From S5-327 sp965200975 (lineage in GTDB: Bacteria > Chloroflexota > Dehalococcoidia > Lucifugimonadales > Australimonadaceae), in assembly GCA_965200975.1 (NCBI GenBank), contig OZ241740.1, positions 1,860,001 to 1,924,000 of the forward strand: a stretch of 64,000 bases of DNA. The letters run 5' to 3'. Shown piece after piece: positions 26,456 through 35,671 of this stretch. The stretch's first letter is position 1. Every line of letters starts with the position of its first letter. The notes beneath the pieces were generated by a model that saw only the letters and a program-made list of their open reading frames with translations, was not told where the DNA came from and made no database searches. The position numbers and the translations under genes were made by a program.

Positions 26456-28696
26456 ATGACACTCTCTCGCAGGCAGTTCCTCAAGTGGGCGGGCGCCACC
26501 AGCATAGGCGCCGTCGTCTTCAACGGCTGCCGCGTCCCCGATCACGAGATCGCGGTGCAAAGCCCCGTCGAGCTCCCCGAAGACCTCGTCACCGGACGCG
26601 ACAACTACTACGCCACCACCGCGCAGCTGGGCGCCGCCAGCGAGGGCCTGCTCGTCCGCGTGATGGAGGGCCGCGCCAAGAAGATCGAGGGGAACCCCGA
26701 CCACCCCGTCAACACCGGCAAGCACGGCATCCGCGCCGAGGCCATGCTCCAAGCTCTCTACCACCCGGACCGCATCAAGCATCCTCTGCTCCGCATCGCC
26801 AAGGGCGGCCCCTTCCGCAGCATTCCCTGGCAGGAGGGGCTCGAACGGCTTGCCGATATCCTCAGGGAGCACGATCCCGCGGAGACGCTCATCGCCACCC
26901 CGCCCTTGCGGGGCCGCATCGCCGACGTGGTCAACGGTTTCGCGAGCGGCTACGGCGCCCGCCTCCTTGCGCTCGACGCCCTCGGCGGCGAGCGAGTCAC
27001 CCGGGAGGCCTTGCGCCGCCTTTACGGTCAGACCACGCAGCCCGACTTCGATATCGCCCACGCCAATTTCATCCTCAGCTTCGGCGCCGACTTCCTCGGC
27101 ACATGGGGCAACCCGACCCACTACTCCCGCGGCTATGGCGAGTTCCGGCAGGGCAAGGGCCGCGGCCACCGCGGCAAGCTGGTGCACATCGACTCCCGCT
27201 ACTCCACGACTTCGGCGGCAGCCGACAAGTGGCTCGTGGTGAAGCCCGGGGCCGAGGGGCTCCTCGCAATGGCTATCGCCTACACTATGGTCCACGAGCA
27301 GCTTGGCGACCAGGCCGCCGCGCAGGCCCTCACTGGCGGCGCAGGCGCGAGCGCCCTGGCCGCTTTCCGGCCCGGCAACGTCGCCAACGACGTCGGCCTC
27401 TCAGCAGAGCAGATCGCCGACCTCGCCCATCAGTTCAGCAAGGACGACAACCATCCGGCGCTCGCCATAGGCGGAGGCGCCGCGGCGGCCCAGTCCAACG
27501 GGCTCTTCAATATGACCGCCGTCTACGCGCTCAATGCGCTGGCCGGCTCCGTCAACCGTCCCGGAGGGCTCCTCCTCAACCCGGCGCCCCGCTCGGCGCC
27601 GATCGAGGCCGCCCCGATCAGCGAGTGGAAACGCGCGCTCGACGATATGCGGGCCGGCAGAATCTCCGTTGTGCTCACGCGCGACGCAGACATCGCCTAC
27701 GCGCTTCCGCGCTCGCTCGATCCCCGCGGCGCTCTCAGGAACGTCGACCGCATCGTCAGTTTCTCCAGCTTCCTCAACGACACTACGGAGCTCGCAGACC
27801 TCATCCTTCCCGGCAGCGTCGCGCTCGAAGAGTGGGGCAGCGACGAACCGAGCCCCGGCCCCGGCTACGCCGCCGTCGGCTTCCAACAGCCTGTGGTCAA
27901 TCGCTTCCACGACACGCTCAGCTTCGGCGACGCGCTCCTGCAGACGGCCAAAACGCTCGAAATCGACGGCTTGCCGTGGGACTCTATGCGCGACGCCGTT
28001 CGCGCCGAGGCCCGCGAGCTCCATCAGCTTCGCAAGGGCTCTGTCGTTCAGCCGACATTCGAGGAGTTCTGGAAGCGCTCCCTCGAACGCGGAGGCTGGT
28101 GGGATATGACCGCCACTGTAAGCGGGCAACCTAAACCCGCAGCGCTTCCGACCGCTGCCCCCGCAGCTCCGGCCTCCGGCGGACGGTACCCTCTGCGTCT
28201 TGTGCCGTTCGAGGGCATCGGCATCGGGGCTGGTCAGTACGCTCACCTGCCGTGGGCGCAGTCCGCTCCCGATCCCATCACAACTGTCGTCTGGGCTACC
28301 TGGGTCGAGCTCAACCCCGACACCGCCAACGCTCTGGGCGTACTCAACCGCGACGTTGTCATAGTAGAGTCGCCCACCGGCCTCTCCATTCGCGTTCCGG
28401 TCTACGTGAACCCCGCCATGCCGCCCAATGTGGCGGCGATCCCGCTGGGCCAGGGACACCGCGCATTCACGAGTTACGCGGCGCGGCGCGGCGCCAACGC
28501 GCTCGATATCGTCGAGCCTGCCGAAGAGCCCGAAACCGGCGCCCTGGCGTGGGCCGCCACAAACGTCCGCATATCCGGCACCACCCGCCGCATCGACTAC
28601 CCGAAGTTCGAGGGCATCGAGCCGGCGCGCCAACTGCCGGGCGAAGAGATTATTTACGTTCAGCGCCCCAACGGCTACAGCGCCTCCAGCCACTGA
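26456..28696 (+). CDS. actB: Alternative complex III ActB, molybdopterin-oxidoreductase-like half
   Basis: 746 residues with a twin-arginine signal (SRRQFLKWAGATSIGAVVFNGC). It has the fold signatures of the molybdopterin oxidoreductase catalytic subunit (EGNPDHPVNTGKHGIRAEAMLQALYHPDRIKHPL). The N-terminal Cys cluster and Mo-ligand residue are lacking, as is usual for ActB. In many organisms ActB continues into an iron-sulfur half; here the gene stops and that half is a separate gene 22 bp downstream. It should act at the periplasmic face in quinol oxidation. Confidence 0.88.
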   Translation: MTLSRRQFLKWAGATSIGAVVFNGCRVPDHEIAVQSPVELPEDLVTGRDNYYATTAQLGAASEGLLVRVMEGRAKKIEGNPDHPVNTGKHGIRAEAMLQALYHPDRIKHPLLRIAKGGPFRSIPWQEGLERLADILREHDPAETLIATPPLRGRIADVVNGFASGYGARLLALDALGGERVTREALRRLYGQTTQPDFDIAHANFILSFGADFLGTWGNPTHYSRGYGEFRQGKGRGHRGKLVHIDSRYSTTSAAADKWLVVKPGAEGLLAMAIAYTMVHEQLGDQAAAQALTGGAGASALAAFRPGNVANDVGLSAEQIADLAHQFSKDDNHPALAIGGGAAAAQSNGLFNMTAVYALNALAGSVNRPGGLLLNPAPRSAPIEAAPISEWKRALDDMRAGRISVVLTRDADIAYALPRSLDPRGALRNVDRIVSFSSFLNDTTELADLILPGSVALEEWGSDEPSPGPGYAAVGFQQPVVNRFHDTLSFGDALLQTAKTLEIDGLPWDSMRDAVRAEARELHQLRKGSVVQPTFEEFWKRSLERGGWWDMTATVSGQPKPAALPTAAPAAPASGGRYPLRLVPFEGIGIGAGQYAHLPWAQSAPDPITTVVWATWVELNPDTANALGVLNRDVVIVESPTGLSIRVPVYVNPAMPPNVAAIPLGQGHRAFTSYAARRGANALDIVEPAEEPETGALAWAATNVRISGTTRRIDYPKFEGIEPARQLPGEEIIYVQRPNGYSASSH

Positions 28697-28718
28697 GCGC
28701 ACAGAGACAGGACTACAG

Positions 28719-29441
28719 ATGGCGACCTCATCACGACCGCGCAACCAGACCAGCAGGCCCGACCACAAGTGGGGGATGGTGATCGACCTCGACCGGTGCA
28801 CCGGCTGCCAGGCTTGCGTCATCGCGTGTCAGGCGGAGAACAACATCCCCATCAACGAGGACTCGATCTTCCTCGAGGGCCGCGCCATTCAGTGGATACG
28901 CGTCGAGCGCTACTGGGAGGGCCACTACCCCGACATCAAGGCGCGGTTCATTCCTGTGCTCTGCCAGCACTGCGACAACGCTCCTTGCGAGTCCGTCTGC
29001 CCCGTGTACGCCACGTACCACAACAACGAAGGCCTCAACGTGCAGGTCTACAACCGGTGCGTCGGCACCCGTTTCTGCGGCAACAACTGCCCCTACCACG
29101 CCCGCTACTTTAACTACTGGGAGCCGGTGTGGCCGGAAGACCTCCGCAACCAGCTCAACCCCGACGTTACTGTCCGCTCCCGCGGGATTATGGAAAAGTG
29201 CACAATGTGCATCCAGCGCATCCGCCGGGCGACCCGCGGAGGCGACGAGGTCGCTGACCAGTCGTTCAATCCCGCCTGCGTGCAGGCGTGCCCGACCGAC
29301 GCCATGGTCTTCGGCGACCTCAACAACCCCGACAGCCGCGTCTCCCATCAGTGGAGCGACGAGCGCGCTTACCGCGTCCTCGAGGGACTGGGAACGAACC
29401 CCAGCGTGAAGTACCTCAAGCAGGTTGAAGTCGATGCATAA
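28719..29441 (+). CDS. Alternative complex III iron-sulfur subunit (ActB C-terminal half)
   Basis: 240-residue ferredoxin-type protein with fifteen conserved cysteines in the expected groups: Cys27/30/33/37, Cys82/85/90/94, Cys114/120/124, Cys161/164 and Cys187/191. This fits three [4Fe-4S] and one [3Fe-4S] cluster, as in the fused ActB of other complexes. It has no signal peptide of its own, so it would be co-exported with the Tat-dependent partner (inference). Its stop overlaps the next gene by 8 bp. Confidence 0.88.
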   Translation: MATSSRPRNQTSRPDHKWGMVIDLDRCTGCQACVIACQAENNIPINEDSIFLEGRAIQWIRVERYWEGHYPDIKARFIPVLCQHCDNAPCESVCPVYATYHNNEGLNVQVYNRCVGTRFCGNNCPYHARYFNYWEPVWPEDLRNQLNPDVTVRSRGIMEKCTMCIQRIRRATRGGDEVADQSFNPACVQACPTDAMVFGDLNNPDSRVSHQWSDERAYRVLEGLGTNPSVKYLKQVEVDA

Positions 29442-30807
29442 CGGCGACCTCCAGGTCGGCCCGCTGCCGACCCACCAGGAAGTAGCCCGCGACGTCCTCG
29501 CGCGCTTCAGCGATCTCGGCGCGCGCTACTGGGGATGGGTGACGGTGCTCGCCTTCCTCTTCGTGCTTGGGATAGTCGGCTTCATCATCCGGCTCACAGA
29601 GGGGTTGGACGACGGGAGCCGCGCCAACTGGGGCTACTTCGTCGCTACGATGGCGTTCATCCTCACCACCTTCACGGCAATGCCGGTCATCTCCGCCGGC
29701 CTTCGCCTCACCAAGGCCAACTGGCGCCGCCCGTTCACTCGCGTCACCGAGAACATGGCTATCACCAGCCTCATTCTCGTGCTCATGCTCATACCTGCGC
29801 TCATAGCCCTCCCCTCCATAGAAGGAAGGCTCACTATCTGGTTCGAGTTCCCTCTCGGCGCCCCCGGCCTGTGGGACGTCCTCGGCTACGGCTCCCTTGC
29901 CGTCATCGGTCTGGCGCTCTTGTGGACCGTCGCCCTGCCCGACCTCGCCGCGGCGCGCGACCACCTGCCCCCCTCCGCCCGTCAGCGCCTCATCAAGTGG
30001 CTCTCGCTCGGATGGGTGGGCGGCTCGCGGCAGTGGCGGGTGCTCTACAAGGGATCCCTGCTGCTTGGCGGGTTCTACCTCCTCACCTATCCGCTCGTGC
30101 AGACGCTGATGATCTCGGACTTCCACCACGGGCTCATCCCGGGACTGAAGGACGCCATCATCCCTGCGACCGTCGTCGTGAACGGGCTGCAGGGCGCCGT
30201 CGGCATGACCCTTGTCACGATGTACCTGATGCGCCGGATGGGCGGCTACGAAAACTACTTCAGCGTCGAGCAGTTCTGGGCGCTCTCCAAGCCGCTCCTC
30301 GCGTTTTCGCTGCTCTGGTTCTATTTCTGGTGGGCAAGCTTCATTACGTTCTGGTACGGACGTCAGCCTGGCGAGAGCGAGGTGATACGGCTGCTCGTGC
30401 TCGACGAGTACCGCGGCGCGCTTATGGCGTCGTTCTTCCTCAACTTCCTTGGCCCGCTCATTGCGCTCGTATGGAACCCCGTGCGTCGCAGCATCTGGGG
30501 CCCTGCGCTTGTCGGCGGCGGCATCATCCTTGGGGCGCTCGTCAACCAGGTCAGGCTCTACGTCTCGGCGTTCTCCGTCGCCGACCCTACGCAGCACGTG
30601 ATGGATCCCCGGCCCGCCACGCAGTGGCCGGAGGCGCCCGATATCCTCATCATGGTCGGAGCCATCTCCGGATGCGTGCTCCTCTTTATGCTCGTCAGCA
30701 AAATCATCCCTGTCGTCTCCATCTGGGAGGTCGGCGAGGGGCTCAGGCTCGTGAAAGTTCGGCGCTACCTCAACCGCTATGCGAGGGTCATCGCCAAGTC
30801 GCACTAG
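29434..30807 (+). CDS. NrfD/PsrC-family membrane subunit (ActF-like or second ActC)
   Basis: 457-residue polytopic protein with about ten transmembrane helices and the family segment ISAGLRLTKANWRRPFTRVTENMA. It parallels SAILRLSQAEWRRPMVRAAETMT in the next gene, so the two are homologous. Classical complex III has two such subunits, ActC and ActF, but ActF usually lies after ActE; here the extra copy sits between the iron-sulfur gene and ActC. It lacks the GISHAG histidine of its neighbour. Start ATG 29434 overlaps the upstream stop. Confidence 0.8.
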   Translation: MHNGDLQVGPLPTHQEVARDVLARFSDLGARYWGWVTVLAFLFVLGIVGFIIRLTEGLDDGSRANWGYFVATMAFILTTFTAMPVISAGLRLTKANWRRPFTRVTENMAITSLILVLMLIPALIALPSIEGRLTIWFEFPLGAPGLWDVLGYGSLAVIGLALLWTVALPDLAAARDHLPPSARQRLIKWLSLGWVGGSRQWRVLYKGSLLLGGFYLLTYPLVQTLMISDFHHGLIPGLKDAIIPATVVVNGLQGAVGMTLVTMYLMRRMGGYENYFSVEQFWALSKPLLAFSLLWFYFWWASFITFWYGRQPGESEVIRLLVLDEYRGALMASFFLNFLGPLIALVWNPVRRSIWGPALVGGGIILGALVNQVRLYVSAFSVADPTQHVMDPRPATQWPEAPDILIMVGAISGCVLLFMLVSKIIPVVSIWEVGEGLRLVKVRRYLNRYARVIAKSH

Positions 30808-30827
30808 CGACACGGACGCAATAGCCC

Positions 30828-32201
30828 ATGTATTACCGCAGAACACTTACCGACGCGCAGATCAACCGCGAGCTCCTCGACGTCGTGTTTCGGACGCCTA
30901 TGTGGTGGGTCGCGCTGGTCACCGTGCTCGGCCTCATCGTGGCCGTCGCCGCCGGCGCGTTCGGCTTTATGGTCAACCGGGGCCTGGGGGTTACGGGCCT
31001 GCAGCAGCCCATCTTCTGGGGCTTCTTCATCACCAACTTCGTGTTCTGGGTCGGCATCAGTCACGCCGGCGTCATGATCTCCGCCATTCTCCGGCTCAGC
31101 CAGGCCGAATGGCGGCGCCCCATGGTGCGCGCCGCCGAAACCATGACGGTCTTCGCGCTGATGACCTCCCTGCTCCAGCCGCTCATCCACGCCGGGAGGC
31201 CCTGGCGCATCTTCTACTGGGTGCTGCCGTACGACTGGGCCCGCGGCATATGGCCCGACGTCCGCTCTCCCCTGGTGTGGGACCCCATCGCCATCAGCAC
31301 CTACCTCACGTCGAGCATCCTGTTCGTCTACACCGCTCTCATACCCGACCTTGCAGTCATTCGCGACCGCAGCACCGGTTGGCACCGCACCGTTTACGGC
31401 GTCCTCTGCCTCGGGTGGCACGGCAACCCGCGCCAGTGGAAGCTTCAGGGCATCGCGGGCATCCTGCTCTCCGCGCTCATCCTTCCCGTCTTCGTGTCTG
31501 TCCACAGCATCGTGTCATGGGACTTCGGCGTCAGCCTCGTGCCTTCGTGGCACGTTACGGTGTTCGCCCCGTACTTCGTCATCGGGGCCGTCCACTCCGG
31601 CGTTTCCGCCGTCGTGACGCTCATGATCATCATGCGCAAGCTCTACAAGCTTGAGAACTACATCTGGGAAGAGCACATCGACGCCCTCGCGCGCCTGCTT
31701 ATCGTGGTCGCCACCGGGTGGCTCTTCTTCTTCTGGCTCGACTTCGTGTTCGCTCTCTGGCTCATTGAAGAGCAGGAGCTCACTGTGTGGCAGTTACGTC
31801 TGTTCGAGCCGCCCTGGAGCTGGATGTTCCTCCTGTTCATCACCACGTCCTACGTCATTCCGGTGCCGCTCTGGCTCTTCCGAAAGGTTAGACGCAGCTT
31901 CACCTGGATGTTCTGGACCAGCATCCTCGTGAACATCGGCATGTTCACCGAACGCCTCATCATTATCGTCCCCGGACTCATGCGGAAGGGGCCGTGGGTC
32001 TTCACCTACGAGACGTACCGCCCGAGCGCTGTCGAGCTTACGCTAGTAGTGGGCTCGGTAGCCCTCGTAGCGCTCCTCTTGCTTATGTTCAGCAAGTTCT
32101 TCCCTCTCATCCCGCTCTGGGAAGAGAAGGAGGGCCAGAAGCTGATCGACGAAATTCAGGTGGGCGACCGGACCCTTCCGGCGCTCGTGAAAGAACACTA
32201 G
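30828..32201 (+). CDS. actC: Alternative complex III NrfD-family membrane subunit ActC
   Basis: 457-residue integral membrane protein with about ten helices, the quinol-binding NrfD fold. The GISHAGVMISAILRLSQAEWRRP segment (helix with His, then the amphipathic loop) and HAGRPWRIFYWVLPY are typical of ActC. It lies 20 bp after the other NrfD gene and 25 bp before ActD. It should take quinol electrons and hand them to the ActB iron-sulfur chain. Confidence 0.9.
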   Translation: MYYRRTLTDAQINRELLDVVFRTPMWWVALVTVLGLIVAVAAGAFGFMVNRGLGVTGLQQPIFWGFFITNFVFWVGISHAGVMISAILRLSQAEWRRPMVRAAETMTVFALMTSLLQPLIHAGRPWRIFYWVLPYDWARGIWPDVRSPLVWDPIAISTYLTSSILFVYTALIPDLAVIRDRSTGWHRTVYGVLCLGWHGNPRQWKLQGIAGILLSALILPVFVSVHSIVSWDFGVSLVPSWHVTVFAPYFVIGAVHSGVSAVVTLMIIMRKLYKLENYIWEEHIDALARLLIVVATGWLFFFWLDFVFALWLIEEQELTVWQLRLFEPPWSWMFLLFITTSYVIPVPLWLFRKVRRSFTWMFWTSILVNIGMFTERLIIIVPGLMRKGPWVFTYETYRPSAVELTLVVGSVALVALLLLMFSKFFPLIPLWEEKEGQKLIDEIQVGDRTLPALVKEH

Positions 32202-32226
32202 CTCGGCGCAGTCGAGGAGAAAGTCG

Positions 32227-32742
32227 ATGCCGAACAAGAAACTGCTCGGGCTGTTCCCGGAGCCGGAACAGGCAGCCGGCGCGATGAACGATCTGAAGGA
32301 CGCCGGCTTCCCTGCCGAAGACCTCGACGTCTACTCCGGGAGCCCCTTCCCTGAAGGATCATTCGGCGAGCACGAGCCTGAGACCCGGCTGTATATGTTT
32401 CCCCTCGTCGGCGCTCTCATCGGGTTCGCCCTCGGCCTCCTGTGGACAGCCGGCACCCAGATCTCGTACCCCCTGATCACCGGCGGCAAGCCCATCCTCA
32501 GCATCCCGCCGATGACCATCATCATGTACGAGAACACCATGCTCGGCGCCATCATCTTCACCGTGCTCGGCGTCCTCTTCGAGTCCCGTCTGCCGCGGCG
32601 CGACCTCGGCCTCTACGACGCGCGCATCACCGAAGGCTACATCGGCGTCATCGTCGACTGCCCCGAAGACCAGGCCGGTCAGGCCGAAACGCTCCTGCAA
32701 GCGGCCGGCGCCGAAGAAGTAAAGAAGGAAGGGGGGGCCTAG
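32227..32742 (+). CDS. actD: Alternative complex III subunit ActD (DUF3341)
   Basis: 171 residues with an N-terminal ferredoxin-like domain (LLGLFPEPEQAAGAMNDLKDAGFPAEDLDVYSG in outline), two central transmembrane helices (about 58-78 and 100-122) and a C-terminal GVIVDCPEDQ segment. This is the DUF3341 architecture of ActD, a structural subunit without cofactors. It sits between ActC and the cytochrome lipoprotein. Confidence 0.88.
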   Translation: MPNKKLLGLFPEPEQAAGAMNDLKDAGFPAEDLDVYSGSPFPEGSFGEHEPETRLYMFPLVGALIGFALGLLWTAGTQISYPLITGGKPILSIPPMTIIMYENTMLGAIIFTVLGVLFESRLPRRDLGLYDARITEGYIGVIVDCPEDQAGQAETLLQAAGAEEVKKEGGA

Positions 32743-32749
32743 CCAGCTC

Positions 32750-33412
32750 GTGCGAATCCCTAGCCGCAAGACCCTCGCGCTCCTGGCAGCCGCAGCGACC
32801 GCCGCCGTGGTCGCCGCCGCATGCAACCCCGGCGACCCCTTCCGGTCAACCGGCTCCTACCCCATCGACGTCTTCCAGGAGATGCACTACAACCAGACGC
32901 TCAAGGCCCAGGAGCCTCCGCGCTTCCTGCCGCCCGAGGGCTCCTACCCCATCGAGGGCGGGTTCCTTCCCGTAAGCGTCATCGACGACGTCAACGCTCT
33001 CGAAAATCCCCTGCCCGACGGCCCGATGACGATGCGGCGGGGCGCACTTCTCTTCAAGCAGAACTGCTCCGCCTGCCACGGCTTCACCGCCGCAGGCGAC
33101 GGCCCCGCCGGCCTGATCCTCGCCGACTACGGCATCAACCAGCCCCCCGCATTCGGCGAGGGAGACGGCGTCGTCGTCGTCCGCACGAACGGGACAACCG
33201 AGCTAACCCCCGGGAACGCCTACGGATCCATCTCAGGGGGCTTCGCCGCCATGCCCGCCTTCGAAGGCCTGCTTTCGGAGACCGACCGCTGGGCGATCGT
33301 AACCCTCCTCGACGCAGCCGTCGCCGCGCGGCAGGCCGCCCTCGAGTCGATCAACGATATCCCCGAGGAAGAGCGCACCCTCGAACTCCTCGGGCTCCGC
33401 GGCCAACTCTAA
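32750..33412 (+). CDS. actE: Alternative complex III monoheme cytochrome c lipoprotein ActE
   Basis: 220 residues starting at GTG 32750. The leader ends in a lipobox (VVAAAC, Cys25), so the protein is lipid-anchored outside the membrane. One heme site is present, CSACH (Cys106-His110), with a probable Met ligand in GGFAAMPAF. This is the expected exit cytochrome of the complex, delivering electrons to a terminal oxidase; no oxidase genes are in the window. Confidence 0.87.
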   Translation: MRIPSRKTLALLAAAATAAVVAAACNPGDPFRSTGSYPIDVFQEMHYNQTLKAQEPPRFLPPEGSYPIEGGFLPVSVIDDVNALENPLPDGPMTMRRGALLFKQNCSACHGFTAAGDGPAGLILADYGINQPPAFGEGDGVVVVRTNGTTELTPGNAYGSISGGFAAMPAFEGLLSETDRWAIVTLLDAAVAARQAALESINDIPEEERTLELLGLRGQL

Positions 33413-33449
33413 GCGCGCCGCCGCACTCGAACCCGAAAGAGAGAGCCGC

Positions 33450-33902
33450 ATGGACTTCAATTACTCCTACAACGTTAAGACCACGCCTGAGCAGCTCTGG
33501 TCTTTCGTCACCGACATCCCCACGGTCGGCAAGTGCATCCCAGGAGCGGATGACATCTCCTCGAACGACGACGGCGAGTACTCGGGCGTCGTCAAGGTGC
33601 GGGTCGGGCCCGTCTCTCTCGGTCTCGCAGGGAAGCTCTCCGTCGTCTCCCGCGACGACGATGCCCGCCGCATCTCGATGACCGGCGAAGGGGCAGACCG
33701 CAAGGTGCCGGGCAATGTGCGGGTGAAGATCAGCATGGCCGTCGAGGACGCCGCAGGCGGCGGCAGCACGCTTGTGGTCAACTCCGACGCCAACATTATG
33801 GGGAAGCTTGGCGAGTTCGGTCAGGGCGTCATCAAACGCAAGACCGACGGCATTATGAAAGAGTTCGGCCAGAACCTCGCCAAGCGGGTCGAGGCTCTCT
33901 AG
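33450..33902 (+). CDS. CoxG-like SRPBCC-domain protein
   Basis: 150-residue protein of the CoxG / carbon-monoxide dehydrogenase subunit G type (SRPBCC fold). It begins with the usual pattern MDFNYSYNVKTTPEQLWSFVTD, then CIPGADD and a GKLGEFGQGVI end. CoxG proteins help recruit or assemble molybdenum hydroxylases at the membrane, but many homologues stand alone. It lies 37 bp after ActE with AGAGAG upstream, so it may ride on the complex III transcript; a direct role in the complex is not shown. Confidence 0.83.
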   Translation: MDFNYSYNVKTTPEQLWSFVTDIPTVGKCIPGADDISSNDDGEYSGVVKVRVGPVSLGLAGKLSVVSRDDDARRISMTGEGADRKVPGNVRVKISMAVEDAAGGGSTLVVNSDANIMGKLGEFGQGVIKRKTDGIMKEFGQNLAKRVEAL

Positions 33903-33945
33903 CAACCGCCTGCCCCAGACTTCCTCGCTGGTCAGGGCCGAACCT

Positions 33946-34140
33946 GGGAGAGCGTTCGCTCCCCCAGACCCCCTCGTTGTTGCGCTCACTTCCCCAGACG
34001 CCCGTCGCTGTTGGTTAGCGCCCTACCTGGGAGAGCGTTCGCTCCCCCAGATCCTCTCGTTGTTGCGTTCACTCCCCCAGGCACCCTCGTCGTTGGTTAG
34101 GGCACTACCTGGGAGAGCGTGCGCTCCTCCAGACGCCCTC
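33946..34140 (+). repeat. Three degenerate copies of the dispersed repeat, about 82-bp period
   Basis: GGGAGAGCG starts occur at 33946, 34029 and 34111. Each is followed by a CGCTC...CCAGA-type end and a CGTTGTTGGTTAG-like linker. The copies fill the 251-bp gap between the convergent CoxG-like and orn genes. No spacer-like diversity is seen. Confidence 0.8.
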
Positions 34141-34153
34141 GTTGTTGGTTAGG

Positions 34154-34699
34154 TTAGGAGGGGGCGACGAACACTTGTTGCCGGTAGAACCGCAGCTCCT
34201 CGATGCTCTCGCGGATGTCGTCGAGCGCGCGGTGCGTCCCCTGCTTCACGGGAACCTTCAGGTTGGGGTACCAGCGCCGCGCAAGCTCTTTCACCGAACT
34301 CACGTCGACGATCCGGTAGTGCAGGTACGACTCCAGCTCCGGCATCTCGCGCATCAGAAAGAGCCGGTCCTGATGCACGGAATTCCCGCACAGCGGCGCC
34401 TCTTGCGCGCCCACCCACTCCTTCAAGAAATCGAGCGCCTGACGCTCCGCCTCCGCCACTCCTGTCGTCGAGGCCCGCACGCGGTCGAGCAGGCCCGACG
34501 CCGTATGCGTCTTCCGGCTCCACTCGTCGATGGGCTCCAGCTCGTCCTCGCTGCGCGCTATCGCCCCCGCCGGGCCCTCGGCAAGAATGTTCAGATCGCC
34601 ATCCGTGATCACGGTGGCTATCTCAATCACAACATGGCGCTCAGGGTCGAGCCCCGTCATCTCCAAGTCGATCCACACCAGCCGTCCGGACTCAGCCAT
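34154..34699 (-). CDS. orn: Oligoribonuclease
   Basis: 181 residues, the standard Orn length. DEDDh exonuclease motifs are clear: WIDLEMTGLDPE (Exo I Asp and Glu), LCGNSVHQDRLFL (Exo II region) and KQGTHRALDDIRESI (Exo III with His and Asp). It degrades 2-5-nt RNAs and linear c-di-GMP breakdown products. The start codon lies inside the end of the overlapping rlu gene (8-bp overlap), indicating coupled translation. Confidence 0.95.
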   Translation of the reverse strand: MAESGRLVWIDLEMTGLDPERHVVIEIATVITDGDLNILAEGPAGAIARSEDELEPIDEWSRKTHTASGLLDRVRASTTGVAEAERQALDFLKEWVGAQEAPLCGNSVHQDRLFLMREMPELESYLHYRIVDVSSVKELARRWYPNLKVPVKQGTHRALDDIRESIEELRFYRQQVFVAPS

Positions 34700-35553
34700 T
34701 GCTCTTCTTTCTGCCCGCAGGGCCTCTGACGGGAGCGCGGCCTCCCGAGCGGCGGCGCCTCGCGCCATCTCGCTCCTTCGCGTTCTGACCATCCGGCGGA
34801 CGGCCCAGCAGACGGCGCGCTTCCGCAGCCGGCAGTTCGCGGACTTCACCCGGCGCGAGGCTTCCGAGCCGCACTCCGCCGATGCGCACGCGCGTCAGAT
34901 GCAGCACCTCCGCGCCCAGCGCTCTCATCATCAAGCGCACTTCGCGTTTCTTCCCCTCCACCAGCGTCACCCGGTAACGCGCCTCCTGCGCTCCGGCGTC
35001 ACGTCCCCGAACGGCGGCGACTGCCGCGGCGGAGGCGAGTCCGCTCTCTATCTCTACGCCGGTCAGCAGACGGCGCCGCTCTGCTGCCGAAAGGCGCCGG
35101 TCGAGCAACGCCTCGTACTCTTTCTCCACCCCGTAGCGGGGATGCGTAATGCGGTTCACCAGGTCGCCGTCGTTCGTCAACAGCACCAGGCCGGAGCTTG
35201 CAAAGGTCGAGACGTCCGGCGGGGACCAGCCCCGGCGCGCGGAGCCCGGCAGGCACGAGATCGAGCGCCGTAGGCCTCCCGCGGTCGTCGCGCACCGCCG
35301 AGAGGTAGCCGGGCGGCTTGTTCAGCAGCAAGTACACGCGCCGGTCGGAGGCGGGCGCGAGAGCCGTTCCCCCGACCCGCACCACGTCGCCTGGGGAGAC
35401 CGGATGGTTGAGGTCGAGCGCCGGCGCGCCGTTGACGGTTACGGCGCCCTCCATAATCAGCGCAGCGGCGCGCCGGCGCGACCCTGCGCCTGCCGCCACG
35501 AGCTGCTTCACTAACGGCCTTACGCCGGACGCGGAGGTTGCTGGGGTGGACAC
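34692..35553 (-). pseudogene. RluB-type pseudouridine synthase, frameshifted
   Basis: The 5' part (GTG 35553) encodes an S4 domain (RPLVKQLVAAGAGSRRRAAALIMEGAVTVNG) and VYLLLNKPPGYLS. The 3' part, in another frame, continues with LLTNDGDLVNRITHPRYGVEKEYEALL. The break lies exactly at the catalytic motif: removing one base from the AAA run at 35202-35204 restores GRLDLASSGLVLLTNDGD with the catalytic Asp. Corrected length is about 286 residues. A sequencing or assembly error is as likely as a true mutation. It overlaps orn. Confidence 0.8.
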
Positions 35554-35671
35554 GCTTCGAGGGTAGCACAGCCTGCGAGGCGGCTGATAGAATCCGCTCG
35601 CTTCCCGCGCCGGCCCCCTCTTGCTGCGCGCCTTCATCAACCTCCATCAGCCTCTCTACGGATAACGCAAA

